Notes under the pieces: generated by a model
The model's input: the letters and a program-made list of their open reading frames with translations, nothing else
Database searches by the model: none
Told to the model about the DNA's origin: nothing
Translations under genes and position numbers: made by a program
Origin: PFJX01 sp964466195
Lineage (GTDB): Bacteria > Pseudomonadota > Gammaproteobacteria > Burkholderiales > Thiobacillaceae
Length of the DNA stretch: 64,000 nucleotides
Direction: 5' to 3'
NCBI GenBank assembly: GCA_964466195.1
Contig: CAYXMQ010000003.1
Location: forward strand, 183,370 to 247,369
Part shown: positions 32,877 through 42,600 of the stretch, piece by piece
How the letters are laid out: every line of letters begins with the position of its first letter
Numbering within the stretch: the stretch's first letter is position 1

Positions 32877-33671
32877 TCAACTATTGTTCGACAAGCCGGC
32901 CGTGCTGTTGAAGCCCGAATCGACATAGGTGATTTCGCCGGTAATGCCGGAAGCCAGGTCGGAGAGCAGGAAGGCGGCGGTGTTGCCGACTTCCTCGATG
33001 GTGACGTTCCGGCGCAATGGCGAGTGCTTTTCGCCCCAGGCCAGCAGTTTGCTGAAATCGGCGATGCCGGAAGCGGCCAGCGTCTTGATCGGGCCGGCGG
33101 ACAGACCGTTGACGCGGATGCCCATCGGGCCGACGCTAGAAGCCAGGTAATACACACTGGCTTCCAGGCTGGCCTTGGCCAGGCCCATGACGTTGTAGTG
33201 CGGCACCGCCCGTACTGCGCCCAGGTAGGTCATGGTCAGCATGGCGGCATTGCGGCCGGCCATCATCGGCAGCCCGGCTTTCGCCAGCGCGGTGAAGGAA
33301 TAGCTGGAAATGTCATGCGCAACGCGGAAGTTCTCACGCGTGACGAAGTCGAGATAACTCCCGTCCAGCGCCTCTTTCGGCACATAGGCGATCGAATGCA
33401 CCAGGCCGTCGAGGCCGTCCCAATGCTGGCCGAGACTGTCGAACAATGCGGTGATTTCTTCGTCGCTGCTGACATCACACGGAAACAGCAACGGCTCTTC
33501 GGTGCTGAACTCCTTGACCAGGCCCAGCACACGGTCTTTCAGCTTGTCGCCCTGGTAGGTGAAGGCCAGTTCAGCGCCCTCGCGATGACAGCATTTTGCG
33601 ACGCCATAGGCAATCGAACGGTTGCTGAGCAACCCGGTGATGAGAATCTTCTTGCCGGCGAGAAAGCCCAT
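32877..33671 (-). CDS. fabI: Enoyl-[acyl-carrier-protein] reductase (NADH)
   Basis: A 264-residue short-chain dehydrogenase-like enzyme that reduces enoyl-ACP in fatty acid elongation. GLLSNRSIAYGVAKCCHREG is the FabI-specific N-terminal nucleotide site. The catalytic pattern Y-x9-Y-x6-K is in TYLGAVRAVPHYNVMGLAK, and AGPIKTLAASGI is the substrate loop. Start: ATG at 33671 (MGFLAGKKILITG) with AGGA upstream, excluding 14 extra residues. Triclosan-type sensitivity would be expected from the family. Confidence 0.97.
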   Translation of the reverse strand: MGFLAGKKILITGLLSNRSIAYGVAKCCHREGAELAFTYQGDKLKDRVLGLVKEFSTEEPLLFPCDVSSDEEITALFDSLGQHWDGLDGLVHSIAYVPKEALDGSYLDFVTRENFRVAHDISSYSFTALAKAGLPMMAGRNAAMLTMTYLGAVRAVPHYNVMGLAKASLEASVYYLASSVGPMGIRVNGLSAGPIKTLAASGIADFSKLLAWGEKHSPLRRNVTIEEVGNTAAFLLSDLASGITGEITYVDSGFNSTAGLSNNS

Positions 33672-33702
33672 GAGTTGAATCCTGATGATTTGAACCGCGC
33701 GA

Positions 33703-33731
33703 ATTATACCCACGCGGCTGCATCAGGCTAA
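33703..33731 (-). promoter_or_regulatory. fabI promoter
   Basis: On the minus strand TATAAT (33703-33708) is preceded, with a 17-base spacer, by TTAGCC (33726-33731). The -10 is a perfect match, the -35 is weak. It would give a leader of about 25 bases before the fabI start. Confidence 0.55.
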
Positions 33732-33784
33732 GCATGACGCTACTATCGGCGTATCAGCAAAAACAAAGTCCAGGAGCCAGCCGC

Positions 33785-34438
33785 ATGAGCGCGAAAATCA
33801 TCGCCGTCGTCAACCAGAAGGGGGGCGCCGGCAAAACCACCTTGGCCATGCTGCTGGCCGGCAGTCTGGCGGATCGCGGCAAGCGCGTCCTGGTGGCCGA
33901 TGCGGATGCGCAGAACACTGCCGTGCACTGGTCCGGCATGGGCGCCGGCTTTCCGGCGGAAGTGGAAGATGTGTCCGGTGCGGAGAACAAATTGCACAAG
34001 GCCTTGCGCAAGCGGGCAGAGGAATTCGACTACATCGTCATCGACAGTCCGCCGGCGGCGACGGCCTCGGTGACCATCAGTGCATTGCGCGCCGCACATC
34101 TGGCGCTGGTGCCGGTGATACCGTCGCCGCTTGATCTATGGGCCTCGGTGCGCATACGCGAGGCGATCGTCCTGGCGCGCAACAAGAATCCGGAACTCGA
34201 AGCGCGCCTGGTGGTGAACCAGATGCAGCCCAACACGGTGCTGGCGCGTGAAGTGCTCGGCATGCTGCCGGAGTTCGGTATCCCCATGCTGGCCGCCAGC
34301 TTGAAGAGCCGCACGGCTTATCGCCAGTGCGCCGCCGTCGGCGGCAGCATCCTCTCGCTGGGCAGCCGCGCCGCGCTGGCGGTGATGGAAGTGGATGCCC
34401 TCAGACGTGAAGTGGAAGGCTTGCTGCGCGGGCGTTGA
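33785..34438 (+). CDS. Orphan ParA/MinD-family ATPase
   Basis: A 217-residue deviant-Walker ATPase: KGGAGKTT at 12-19, DADAQNTAVHW and VIDSPPA as Walker A' and B. No ParB-like gene is next to it, and the protein lacks the HTH extension of plasmid ParA. Such orphan ParA proteins position cargoes such as chemotaxis arrays or other complexes on the nucleoid. AGGAG precedes the ATG at 33785; earlier in-frame codons look non-coding. The cargo is unknown; neighbours are fabI and a c-di-GMP enzyme. Confidence 0.85.
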   Translation: MSAKIIAVVNQKGGAGKTTLAMLLAGSLADRGKRVLVADADAQNTAVHWSGMGAGFPAEVEDVSGAENKLHKALRKRAEEFDYIVIDSPPAATASVTISALRAAHLALVPVIPSPLDLWASVRIREAIVLARNKNPELEARLVVNQMQPNTVLAREVLGMLPEFGIPMLAASLKSRTAYRQCAAVGGSILSLGSRAALAVMEVDALRREVEGLLRGR

Positions 34439-34527
34439 AGGCGGGCAGGCGGCGCGATGACGTGTCGATGCGCGCCAGAATGCCGTTCTGCGCGTTCGAT
34501 CCCGGCGGTTGATTGTGTCCGGCGGGA

Positions 34528-37134
34528 TTATCGTGTCGTCGTGATCTCTGCTGCCGAGTCGCGCCGGTAAGTCTCAAACGCGGCGGCATCGATCGGCTTG
34601 CTGTAGTAGTAGCCTTGTGCGGCGTCGCAGCCGAGTTCCTTCAGGAAGGCGACCTGTTCGGGCGTTTCCACCCCTTCCGCCAAGACTCTTAGGCGCAGGC
34701 TATGGCCGAGGGCCACGATGGCGCGAGTGATGGCGGCATCGTCGGCGTCCTGCGGAATATCCATGACGAAGGATCGGTCGATCTTCAGTTTGTCCACCGG
34801 CAGGCGTTTGAGATAGCCGAGCGAGGATTGACCGGTACCAAAATCGTCGATGGCCAGATTCACGCCGTAATAGCGGAGTTGCTCTAGCACGCGGATATCG
34901 CGCTCGGCCTGTCGCATGATGTAGGTTTCGGTGATCTCCAATTCCAGCCGCTCAGGCGGCAAACCGGTCTCGGTCAAAATTCGGCAGACCGTGGCAACGA
35001 TGTCGCCGCGCTGAATCTGAACGCCGGACAGGTTGACGGCGATGCGTTCGAGCGGGACGCCCTCGTCCAGCCAGGCTTTGGCCTGGCGACAGGCTTCCTG
35101 CAACACCCATGCGCCGATAGGCACAATGAGCCCGCTGTCTTCCGCAATGGGGATGAAACGGTCCGGCGGCACTTGGCCGAGCTTGGGGTGATGCCAGCGC
35201 AGCAACGCTTCCGCCCCGACCATGCAACCGTCGGTCAAGCGGTGCTGCGGCTGGTAATGGATGGCCAGTTCGCCGCGACAGGCCGCCTTGCGCAGCTCGC
35301 CTTCGAGATACAGCCGTTCCGCTGCAACTTGCGTCAGGTACGACTCGAAAAACTGAAAACCACCGCGCCCCTGCGCTTTGGCGCGATAGAGCGCGATATC
35401 CGCGTTCTTGACCAGGCTGGTGACATCCTCGCCATCGGTAGGAAAAAGACTGATGCCGATGGAAATCCCCAGCGAAAGGTCGTGGCCCCGCACCGGGAAG
35501 GGCTCGACAAACGCGGCCAGCAGTTTACGCGCCACCCATTCGGCATCCGCCGGCGCCGTCACGTCTTCCAGAACGACGATGAACTCATCACCGCCCAGGC
35601 GCGCCACCGTGTCTTCCTCGCGCAACTGCTGTTTCAGGCGTTGTGCAACGACCTGCAACAGGGCATCGCCGACCGGATGGCCGAGACTGTCGTTGACGTG
35701 CTTGAAATGATCCAGATCGAGGAACAGCACCGCGACCTTGCTGTTTTCGCGTCGCGCCCGCTCCAGGGCGTGCAGGCAGCGCTCATAGAACAGCAGACGA
35801 TTGGGCAGATTGGTCAGCGAATCGTAGTGCGCCAACCGGTCGATATGTTCTGCTGCCCGCTTTTGCTCGCTGATATCGAAAAAAATGCCGATGTAGTGGC
35901 TGACTTCGCCCTGTGTGTCACGGACGGCTATGATGCTTTGCCAAATCGGAATCAAATGGCCGTCACGATGGCGATCCCAGATTTCACCCTGCCAACTGCC
36001 GTGGTGTTCCAGGTCGGACCACATCGCCTGGTAAAAAGCTGCGTCGTGCTGTTCCGATTTGAACAGGCGCACCGTCTTTCCCCGCGCCTCCTCCATCGAA
36101 TAACCGGTAATCCTGCTGAACGCCTGGTTGACTCGGAGGATGACACCCCGTGGCGACGTGATGATGATGCCGTTGAGACTGCTGTCGAACACGGTGGCGG
36201 CCAAGTGCAGACTTTCGTCCGCTTCGTGTTGGGCGGTAACGTCCTGCACCGTGCCGATAGAGTGCATAGGCGTGTCGTCATCGGTGTAGTTCGTGGCACA
36301 TTGTTCTCGCACCCATTTCACTCGCCCGTCGGCAAGCAACAAGCGATGCACGAGGTCGTAGTCTTGCCGCGTGCGCAACGACTCGCGATAAGCCTGATCG
36401 ACCCGCTCGCGGTCATCCGGATGGACTGTCGCCAGGAAGTTAGTGTAAGAGGCGCCAACCCGATTCGGGTCGATTTCGAAAATGCGATAGACCTCGTCCG
36501 ACCAGATTAAACGCTTGCTTGCAGGGTCCAGTTCCCAGCTGCCGATGCGGGCGAGCTTTTGTGCCGCTTTCAGAAGGGATTCGCTGCAGCGTAAACGGGT
36601 CTCCTGCTGCTTCAGCTTGGTGATGTCGGTGGCGTTGACCACGGCGCCTTCCTCATTGCCCTGAGCGTCGTGCAGGATGGCCGCATCAAACAAATAATGA
36701 CGGTAGTGGCCCTGACTGTCGGCCAAGCGGTGTTCGGCGGAGTATTTTCCCTGCCGCCGTACGGTTTCGAACAGCGACGAGACGATCGGTTCGGACAGCG
36801 GCATCAATCCGGCTGCCAGGGCCATGCATTCATCGTCCGGCAAATAATCATCCAACACCCGGCCTTCCAGGTCGCGGGCGGCGGCGCAGAGCGCCTCATG
36901 GCAGCGGCGGTTGGCCAGGCGCACGCGGCCATCAGAGTCCAGAACAATTACCAGACTGCCGGCTGTATCCATGACCCGCTGCGCGAAGTCGCTCAGCGGC
37001 AGTGGCCCCTGATGCACGCTGTGCAGCGGGTCGTGCCGCATTTTTGTACTGAGCGCCAAGCGCGCTTCCAAAGCGCTATTGGTCGTGCGTAGCGCTGCGA
37101 CTTCGGCCTGCAGACGCTGCAGTTCGTCAGACAC
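34528..37134 (-). CDS. PAS-GGDEF-EAL cyclic di-GMP signalling protein
   Basis: 868 residues from a GTG at 37134. An N-terminal coiled coil (DELQRLQAEVAALRTTNSALE) leads to three PAS domains, then a GGDEF domain with intact RLGGDEF and an EAL domain with intact GAEALLRWHHP and IDDFGTGQSSL. Both diguanylate cyclase and phosphodiesterase motifs are kept, so it may do either. No membrane helix was seen. The second and third PAS domains closely resemble those of the hybrid kinase at 1646-6187. The start is uncertain: an alternative GTG at 37173 gives 13 more residues across a C7 run. Confidence 0.88.
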   Translation of the reverse strand: MSDELQRLQAEVAALRTTNSALEARLALSTKMRHDPLHSVHQGPLPLSDFAQRVMDTAGSLVIVLDSDGRVRLANRRCHEALCAAARDLEGRVLDDYLPDDECMALAAGLMPLSEPIVSSLFETVRRQGKYSAEHRLADSQGHYRHYLFDAAILHDAQGNEEGAVVNATDITKLKQQETRLRCSESLLKAAQKLARIGSWELDPASKRLIWSDEVYRIFEIDPNRVGASYTNFLATVHPDDRERVDQAYRESLRTRQDYDLVHRLLLADGRVKWVREQCATNYTDDDTPMHSIGTVQDVTAQHEADESLHLAATVFDSSLNGIIITSPRGVILRVNQAFSRITGYSMEEARGKTVRLFKSEQHDAAFYQAMWSDLEHHGSWQGEIWDRHRDGHLIPIWQSIIAVRDTQGEVSHYIGIFFDISEQKRAAEHIDRLAHYDSLTNLPNRLLFYERCLHALERARRENSKVAVLFLDLDHFKHVNDSLGHPVGDALLQVVAQRLKQQLREEDTVARLGGDEFIVVLEDVTAPADAEWVARKLLAAFVEPFPVRGHDLSLGISIGISLFPTDGEDVTSLVKNADIALYRAKAQGRGGFQFFESYLTQVAAERLYLEGELRKAACRGELAIHYQPQHRLTDGCMVGAEALLRWHHPKLGQVPPDRFIPIAEDSGLIVPIGAWVLQEACRQAKAWLDEGVPLERIAVNLSGVQIQRGDIVATVCRILTETGLPPERLELEITETYIMRQAERDIRVLEQLRYYGVNLAIDDFGTGQSSLGYLKRLPVDKLKIDRSFVMDIPQDADDAAITRAIVALGHSLRLRVLAEGVETPEQVAFLKELGCDAAQGYYYSKPIDAAAFETYRRDSAAEITTTR

Positions 37135-37516
37135 GGGCCATCTCGGTTTTGCCTCGCGGCGGGGGGGCGGCACTCAAAGCGCCCGAGTGCATCCGGAACA
37201 GCGTGGCCATTTGATACCTGCTTATCTATTACGAAAGTAATATATCCGATAGGCATGGATTAACGACAGATTATGCGTTGTCATGAATGGTCAATCGTTA
37301 CCGTCGAGATCCAGCATGAACGCTTGAAATGAAACATATGAACCATTAATGCGTCTGTTCGAGCGTTCAAGCAGGCTCTGCGGCCGCGTTGTCGGGCCTT
37401 GAGCTCGGACTTCCTGGCAGAATCCAGCCCCGTTATTTTTTCCGTTGCCGTGTCGGGTTTCGTCATCCCGAACTGTGCAGGCCTGCGGCAACGCTTGAGA
37501 CAAAAATTGACCGAAG
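37135..37516. other. Intergenic region between c-di-GMP protein and histidine phosphatase
   Basis: About 380 bases, divergent promoters expected. It includes the G7/C7 tract at 37161-37167, and an ATG at 37210 (minus strand, AGCAGG upstream) that opens a short frame MATLFRMHSGALSAAPPP which crosses the C7 run and ends overlapping the GTG start of the c-di-GMP gene. AT-rich sequence near 37220-37350 probably carries promoters. No other gene is seen. Confidence 0.45.
37161..37167 (-). repeat. C7 homopolymer at the 5' end of the PAS-GGDEF-EAL gene
   Basis: Seven consecutive C on the coding (minus) strand. A one-base change would join the short upstream frame starting at 37210 (which has a ribosome site) to the main frame. 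It may be a slippage site or a sequencing-sensitive run. Confidence 0.6.
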
Positions 37517-38119
37517 ATGACCGTTACCACTTTTGATTTCCTGCGCCACGGCGAGCCCGTCGGCGGCAAAAAATACCGCGGCCAGACCGATGACCCATTA
37601 TCCGAAAAGGGCTGGCTGCAGATGCGCGCCGCCACCGCCGATATGCCACCCTGGAGCGTCCTGGTCAGTTCACCATTGAGCCGTTGCCGAGCGTTTGCCG
37701 ATTGGCTGTCGCCCTCCCTGGCGTTGCCGGTGCAACTCGATGCCCGCCTGGCTGAAGTCCGCTTCGGCGACTGGGAAGGCCAGACGGCCGAACAGATCAA
37801 GCTGCAGAATCCCGACCGCCTGATCAATTTCAAACTCGATCCGGTGGCCAACCGTCCCGAAGGCGCTGAACCGCTGGCGGACTTTTACGCCCGCGTCGCC
37901 GCGGCGTATGAAGATATTCTGCAGCAGCATGCCGGCCGGCATGTGCTGGTCGTCACCCACGCCGGCGTCATCCGCATGGCGATCTGCCATGCCCTCGGCC
38001 TGCCGCCGGAGCGCGCCTATCGTATCAACGTCGGCTCAGCCGGTATGGCGCGGATCAAGATCGAATGGCAGGCCGGCCGGCGTTTCGACAGCCTGATGTG
38101 GCTGAGCAAGGGGGGCTGA
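37517..38119 (+). CDS. Histidine phosphatase family protein (alpha-ribazole phosphatase-like)
   Basis: A 200-residue cytoplasmic phosphatase. The RHG motif with nucleophile His is FLRHGEPVGGKKYRGQTDDPLS; a second His is in VVTHAGVIRMA, and the pattern RLAEVRFGDWEGQ is close to CobC/phosphoglycerate-mutase relatives. CobC removes phosphate from alpha-ribazole phosphate in cobalamin synthesis, but no other cobalamin gene is near, so substrate is open. It is followed by a GC-rich hairpin. Confidence 0.85.
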   Translation: MTVTTFDFLRHGEPVGGKKYRGQTDDPLSEKGWLQMRAATADMPPWSVLVSSPLSRCRAFADWLSPSLALPVQLDARLAEVRFGDWEGQTAEQIKLQNPDRLINFKLDPVANRPEGAEPLADFYARVAAAYEDILQQHAGRHVLVVTHAGVIRMAICHALGLPPERAYRINVGSAGMARIKIEWQAGRRFDSLMWLSKGG

Positions 38120-38154
38120 GCCGGTTGGGCCGAAGGTATCGCGGCTCTTCGGAG

Positions 38155-38188
38155 GTTCCCCCCGGCTTCTGCCGGCGCCGGGGGGAAC
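38155..38188. terminator. GC-rich hairpin between convergent genes
   Basis: A perfect 12-base stem GTTCCCCCCGGC / GCCGGGGGGAAC with a 10-base loop lies between the stops of the phosphatase (38119) and the small exported protein (38192). There is no U-tract; the position suggests a shared terminator. Confidence 0.55.
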
Positions 38189-38191
38189 GGT

Positions 38192-38377
38192 TCAAGCGTC
38201 CAGGCTGATCGGCGCACCGACGCGTTGCCAGGCCAGCGGCCCGACGGCCGCTTGCACCACGGGGGGCGGGGGGACGTTCGCTTGCGGCGCCGCGGCTGCC
38301 GCCGGTAGCGCGCCGCTCAGGCTCAGGCAAGCCAACAAGGCCAGACTCCCGATTGCGGATTTGAGATGGGTTTTCAT
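38192..38377 (-). CDS. Small exported protein of unknown function
   Basis: 61 residues. It has a clear signal peptide (MKTHLKSAIGSLALLACLSL...PAAAAA) and a short mature part rich in proline (NVPPPPVV) ending in PLAWQRVGAPISLDA. I do not recognise it. It starts 13 bases after the stop of the upstream Xre-like gene, so they may form one unit. The Cys in LLACLSLSG could form a weak lipobox. Confidence comes from the signal peptide and spacing only. Confidence 0.5.
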   Translation of the reverse strand: MKTHLKSAIGSLALLACLSLSGALPAAAAAPQANVPPPPVVQAAVGPLAWQRVGAPISLDA

Positions 38378-38390
38378 GTGATTACCCCCC

Positions 38391-39227
38391 TCAGTTCAGC
38401 GTTATCGAGGCGGTATAGGCCGCGCGCAACGCTTCGTATGCCTCGTCGGACTGTATCTTCCGGCGTACGGCATTCTCGCCCAGCAACCGGTTCAACTCGC
38501 CGAGCAGGTCGTATTGCGTCGCCGCCGGCAGCGGTGTGCGACAGGCGACTTCCAGCGCGTTCCATTTATAAGCGGCTTGCTGATCGCGCTGATACAGCCG
38601 TTCGCACGCGGCCAGCAGATGGCGGCCTTTGTCCTGGCGCTCCGGGCCCGGCCGTTGCGCCAGCAGGTCTTCGAACTGGCTGCCGAGAATTTCGTTTTCG
38701 ATGGCCGCCGCCAATGGCGTCGTCGCTTGTCCCAAGGCGCGCAGCGCGGCGTTCTGATACTCGCGCGCCTTGTCCGAGGTCGGATCGGCGATGCTGTGCG
38801 CCAGACCGGCCCAGTGCAGCAGGCGCGGACGTTCCGCATCCTGCTCGGGCATGCAGGCGATCAGGTATTCAGCCAGACCTTGCGCGCTGCTGTCCTTGTT
38901 CGCCGTGAGCAAATCGTAGAGCGCCCGCAGAAAAGGCGGGCAGGGCTCCAATAGGGTGACATGCGACTTGATCCACAGTTCGCGTTCGATGTCGCGCAAG
39001 CGGTCCTGATTGTGCGGCGCAATGCTCTTGCGGCTTTGCGGGTTTTCCCAGTTCTGCACCGTGGTGACGGAGACGTTGGCCAGCACCGCCAGCGCTTCCT
39101 GCGACAGGCTGTAGCGGCGCCGCAGCGCGCCCACCCAGTCGGCTTCGAATTCACGCTGGCTGCTGTAGCGGCGCAGCGGGCTGAGCTGGCGACCGTGAGT
39201 GTTCCATTGTTCCTGCAGATACGGCAT
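38391..39227 (-). CDS. Xre-like helix-turn-helix regulator with helical C-terminal domain
   Basis: A 278-residue cytoplasmic regulator. The HTH is at about 35-60 (RRYSLSQEALAVLANVSVTTVQNWE), preceded by a basic arm. The rest is alpha-helical and TPR-like (ALRALGQATTPLAAAIENEI, RHLLAACERLYQRDQQAAY), suggesting ligand or peptide sensing as in RRNPP-like regulators, though I cannot assign it to that family. Palindromic CAACCNGGTTG sites lie just upstream, between it and a divergent small gene, so autoregulation is likely. Start ATG at 39227 with AGGA in the complement. Confidence 0.75.
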   Translation of the reverse strand: MPYLQEQWNTHGRQLSPLRRYSSQREFEADWVGALRRRYSLSQEALAVLANVSVTTVQNWENPQSRKSIAPHNQDRLRDIERELWIKSHVTLLEPCPPFLRALYDLLTANKDSSAQGLAEYLIACMPEQDAERPRLLHWAGLAHSIADPTSDKAREYQNAALRALGQATTPLAAAIENEILGSQFEDLLAQRPGPERQDKGRHLLAACERLYQRDQQAAYKWNALEVACRTPLPAATQYDLLGELNRLLGENAVRRKIQSDEAYEALRAAYTASITLN

Positions 39228-39285
39228 GGCGTGTCCTCCTTGGCGAGTATGGGTTCAGCATAGAGGTCCGCAGCATAGCGCGACA

Positions 39286-39335
39286 CCAACCTGGTTGGCC
39301 CGCCCGGTTGGCCGGCCAGGTTGCAACCCGGTTGC
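39286..39335. promoter_or_regulatory. Palindromic operator array CAACC-N-GGTTG
   Basis: Two perfect 13-base palindromes, CCAACCTGGTTGG (39286-39298) and GCAACCCGGTTGC (39323-39335), have centres 37 bases apart. Two more GGTTG half sites lie between (39306-39310 and 39319-39323). The array lies between the divergent Xre-like gene and the 71-residue gene, the normal place for an Xre operator. Confidence 0.7.
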
Positions 39336-39408
39336 TAACGCCGCGGCGAGGCGGTCTCTAACCTGCACAGCATCCGGTATGTGCCGGCCAACCCGATGGA
39401 GACAGATC

Positions 39409-39624
39409 ATGTATTCGGAACAACTCGCCTTGCTGTTGTTTATTGCAGCCAGCCAGATGGCTGGACCGGGCGTCGGCGTGCAGCCGACGGCGCAAACGCC
39501 GCGCAGCGGCGCTGAACGGGCGGCATTGCCGCTGCCGGCGGGCCCGCTCGCGAGCCGTGTCGGCAAGCCGCGCAACCAGATCAAACGCGAGCGGGAGGCG
39601 ATGCTGCTGGCGGAATTTCGTTGA
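39409..39624 (+). CDS. Small protein of unknown function, divergent to the Xre-like regulator
   Basis: 71 residues, starting at an ATG with GGAGA 6-10 bases upstream. The N terminus MYSEQLALLLFIAASQMAG is hydrophobic enough for a signal peptide or one membrane helix. The rest is Ala/Pro/Arg rich and ends in a basic stretch (GKPRNQIKREREAML). The last 44 bases overlap the 3' end of the 5-oxoprolinase gene on the opposite strand. The ribosome site and operator array upstream support it being real. Family unknown. Confidence 0.5.
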   Translation: MYSEQLALLLFIAASQMAGPGVGVQPTAQTPRSGAERAALPLPAGPLASRVGKPRNQIKREREAMLLAEFR

Positions 39625-42600
39625 TATGGCGCTCGCCGAAGCCGCCGCCGCCCGGCGTTTCCAGTACGAACACATCACCCGCCTCCAGCCAGAAAGCCGC
39701 CATGCCGGAGAGCGGAGTCGTTGGCGCTGCAGCGCTTGTTTGGCCATCGGCGTGTTCTATCCATTGCCGTCCGGTCAGGCCCGGCTGGCCGCCGGCGAGG
39801 CCGAATGGCGCGATTTTCCGGCGCACGGCGAGCAGATTGGCCTGCATCGGCGCGAGGAAACGGATGCGCCGCACGACGCCATGGCCGCCGGTGAACCGGC
39901 CGTCACCGCCCGAGTTCCGGCGGATGCCGAAATGCTCCAGCCGCACCGGGTAGTTGAGTTCCAACACTTCCGGGTCGGTCAGACGTGAATTGGTCATATG
40001 GCTGTGCACTGCGCTGGCGCCGTTGAAACCCGGCCCGGCGCCGGCGCCGCCGCAGACGGTCTCGTAATACTGATGGCGGCCGTCGCCGAAACTGAAGTTG
40101 TTCATGCTGCCCTGGCTGGCGGCCAGCACGCCGAGGGCGCCGTACAGCGCGTCGACGATATTCTGCGAGGTCTCCACATTGCCGGCGACCACCGCCGCCG
40201 GATAGCTTGGATTGAGCAGCGAAGCCGGCGGCAGCACGATGTCGAGCGGCCGCAACACGCCGGCATTGAGCGGAATGTCACTGTCGATCAGCGTACGGAA
40301 CACATACAGCACGGCGGAGTGCACGATGCTGGCCGGCGCATTCAGGTTGCCGGGCTGCTGCGGGCTGCTGCCGGTGAAGTCGATGCGGGCGCGGCGGGCG
40401 GCCGGGTCGACGGCGATCTGCACGACGATCCGGCTGTCGTCATCCAGCGGCAGCGTGAAGCGACCGCCGTGCAGCTTGCCCAGCAGCCGCTTGACCGCGG
40501 CCTCGGCGTTGTCCTGCACGAAGCCCATGTAGGCCGACACCGCCGGCGCACCGACTTCGCTTTCCAGCCGCCGCAGTTGCCGCTCTCCCAAGGTGTTGGC
40601 GGCGACCTGGGCGGCCAGGTCGGCCAGATTCTGCTCGGGGTTGCGCGCCGGCTGGGCATTGTCGGCCAGCCAGGCACGCACGGCGGATTCCAGCATCCGC
40701 CCGGCGCGCACGATCAACAGCCCATCGGAGCGACAGCCTTCCTGGTCGATATGCCGGCTGTTCGCCGGCATCGAGCCGGGACTGATGCCGCCGACATCGG
40801 CATGGTGTGCGCGGCTGGCGGTGAAATAGCGCAGTGTGCGGCCATCCTCGCCGAAGATCGGCGATACCACGGTGATGTCCGGCAGATGCGTGCCGCCGGC
40901 ATAGGGCGAGTTGATCAGCCAGGCGTCGCCCGGCTGCAAGCGATCACCGAACTGGCGCAGGATGGCACGCACCGCATCGCCCATGCTGCCCAGATGCACC
41001 GGGATGTGCGGCGCGTTGGCGATGAGCCGGCCGGCGGCATCGAACAACGCGCAGGAAAAGTCCAGGCGTTCGCGGATATTTACCGAGCGGGCGCTGTTTT
41101 GCAGAGCGCGACCCATGTCTTCGGCGATGCTCATGAAGCGCCGGTTGAACAATGTCAGCCAGGTCGGGTCCGGTCGCAACGAATCGGGCCGACGCGCGCT
41201 GTCGGTCTGCGCGCTCAGCAGCAGATCGCCGCGCGGGGTCAGCTCGGCCCGCCAGCCCGGCTCGATCAGCAATGTCGAGCCGGTATCGATCACCAGGGCC
41301 GGGCCGTCCAGGGTTTGGCCGGCCGCCAGCTGTTCGCGTCTGAACACCGGCGCATCGAGCCAGCCAGCCGCGAGATAGATCGGGCGAACGGCAATCGGAG
41401 CGGCCGGCTGCGTCGGCAGATCGAACACCGCTTGCGGCTGGCCGCCGCCGCTGATGGTCTCGCTTTCCAGCGCGACGCAGATCAGTTCGCGCGCCGGGTC
41501 GGCAAAACCGAACCGGGTGCGGTGCTCGGCATGAAAGCGGGCGGCCATGACCTCCGGTGCGGCGAGCGGAACCGGCAGCACCGTGTCGGCGCCGGCATAG
41601 CGCAACAAGACCCGCTGGCAGCTCGCCGCCTCCGCAACGCTGTCCGCCAGAGTCGAGAGCGGCTGTTCCAAAGCGGTTTGGCGCAGCGTGCGCTGTTCCG
41701 CCAGGCCGATGCCATAGGCCGACAACACCGCCGCAAACGGCGAAATCAGCACCTGCCGGATGCCCAGCCGGCCCGCCACGGCACAGGCATGCTGGCCGCC
41801 GGCGCCGCCGAAGCTGAGCAGCGTGAAATCGGCTGGATTGACGCCGCGCGCCAGCGTGATATGGCGGATGGCGTCGGCCATATGTTCGACGGCGATGTCG
41901 ACATAGCCGGCGGCCAGTTGCTCCGGGCTGTAGTCCAGGTTCAGCGCGCTATTGAGCGCCGCAGCCTGCTGTTTGAAGGCGGCTTGAACTGCGTCGATCT
42001 GCAGCGTCTGGTCGGCATGCGGCCCGAACACGGCCGGGAAGAACTCGGCTTGCAGGCGGCCGAGCAGAAAATTGGCATCGGTCACCGTCAGCGGGCCGCC
42101 GCGCCGGTAACTCATCGGACCGGGCAGGCTGCCGGCGGAGGCGGGGCCGGCGAGCAGGCGCTCGCCATCGAATTGCAGTATCGAACCGCCGCCGGCTGCA
42201 ACGGTATGTATGCCGAGCATCGGCACTCGAATGCGATGGCCGCCGTTTATTCCTCCCACCCGGCTGTCCAGGCTGCGTTCGAATTCGCCGGTGAACAGCG
42301 ACACATCGGTCGACGTGCCGCCCATGTCGAAGCCGATCAGCTTGTCGTAGCCGGCGGCCTGGCCGACCTTGGCCATGCCGATCAGACCGCCGGCCGGGCC
42401 GGACAGCACGCTGTCCTTGCCGTGGAAATCGGCCGCTTCGGCCAGACCGCCATGCGACTGCATGAATTCCAGCTTGACGCCGGCGGGCAGGGCGGCCGCG
42501 ACCAACCCGGCATAGCGCCGCACCGGCGGCGACAAGGCGGCATCCAGCACGGCGGTTTCGGCGCGCGGCACGAACTTGATCAATGGACTGGCCTGGTGCG

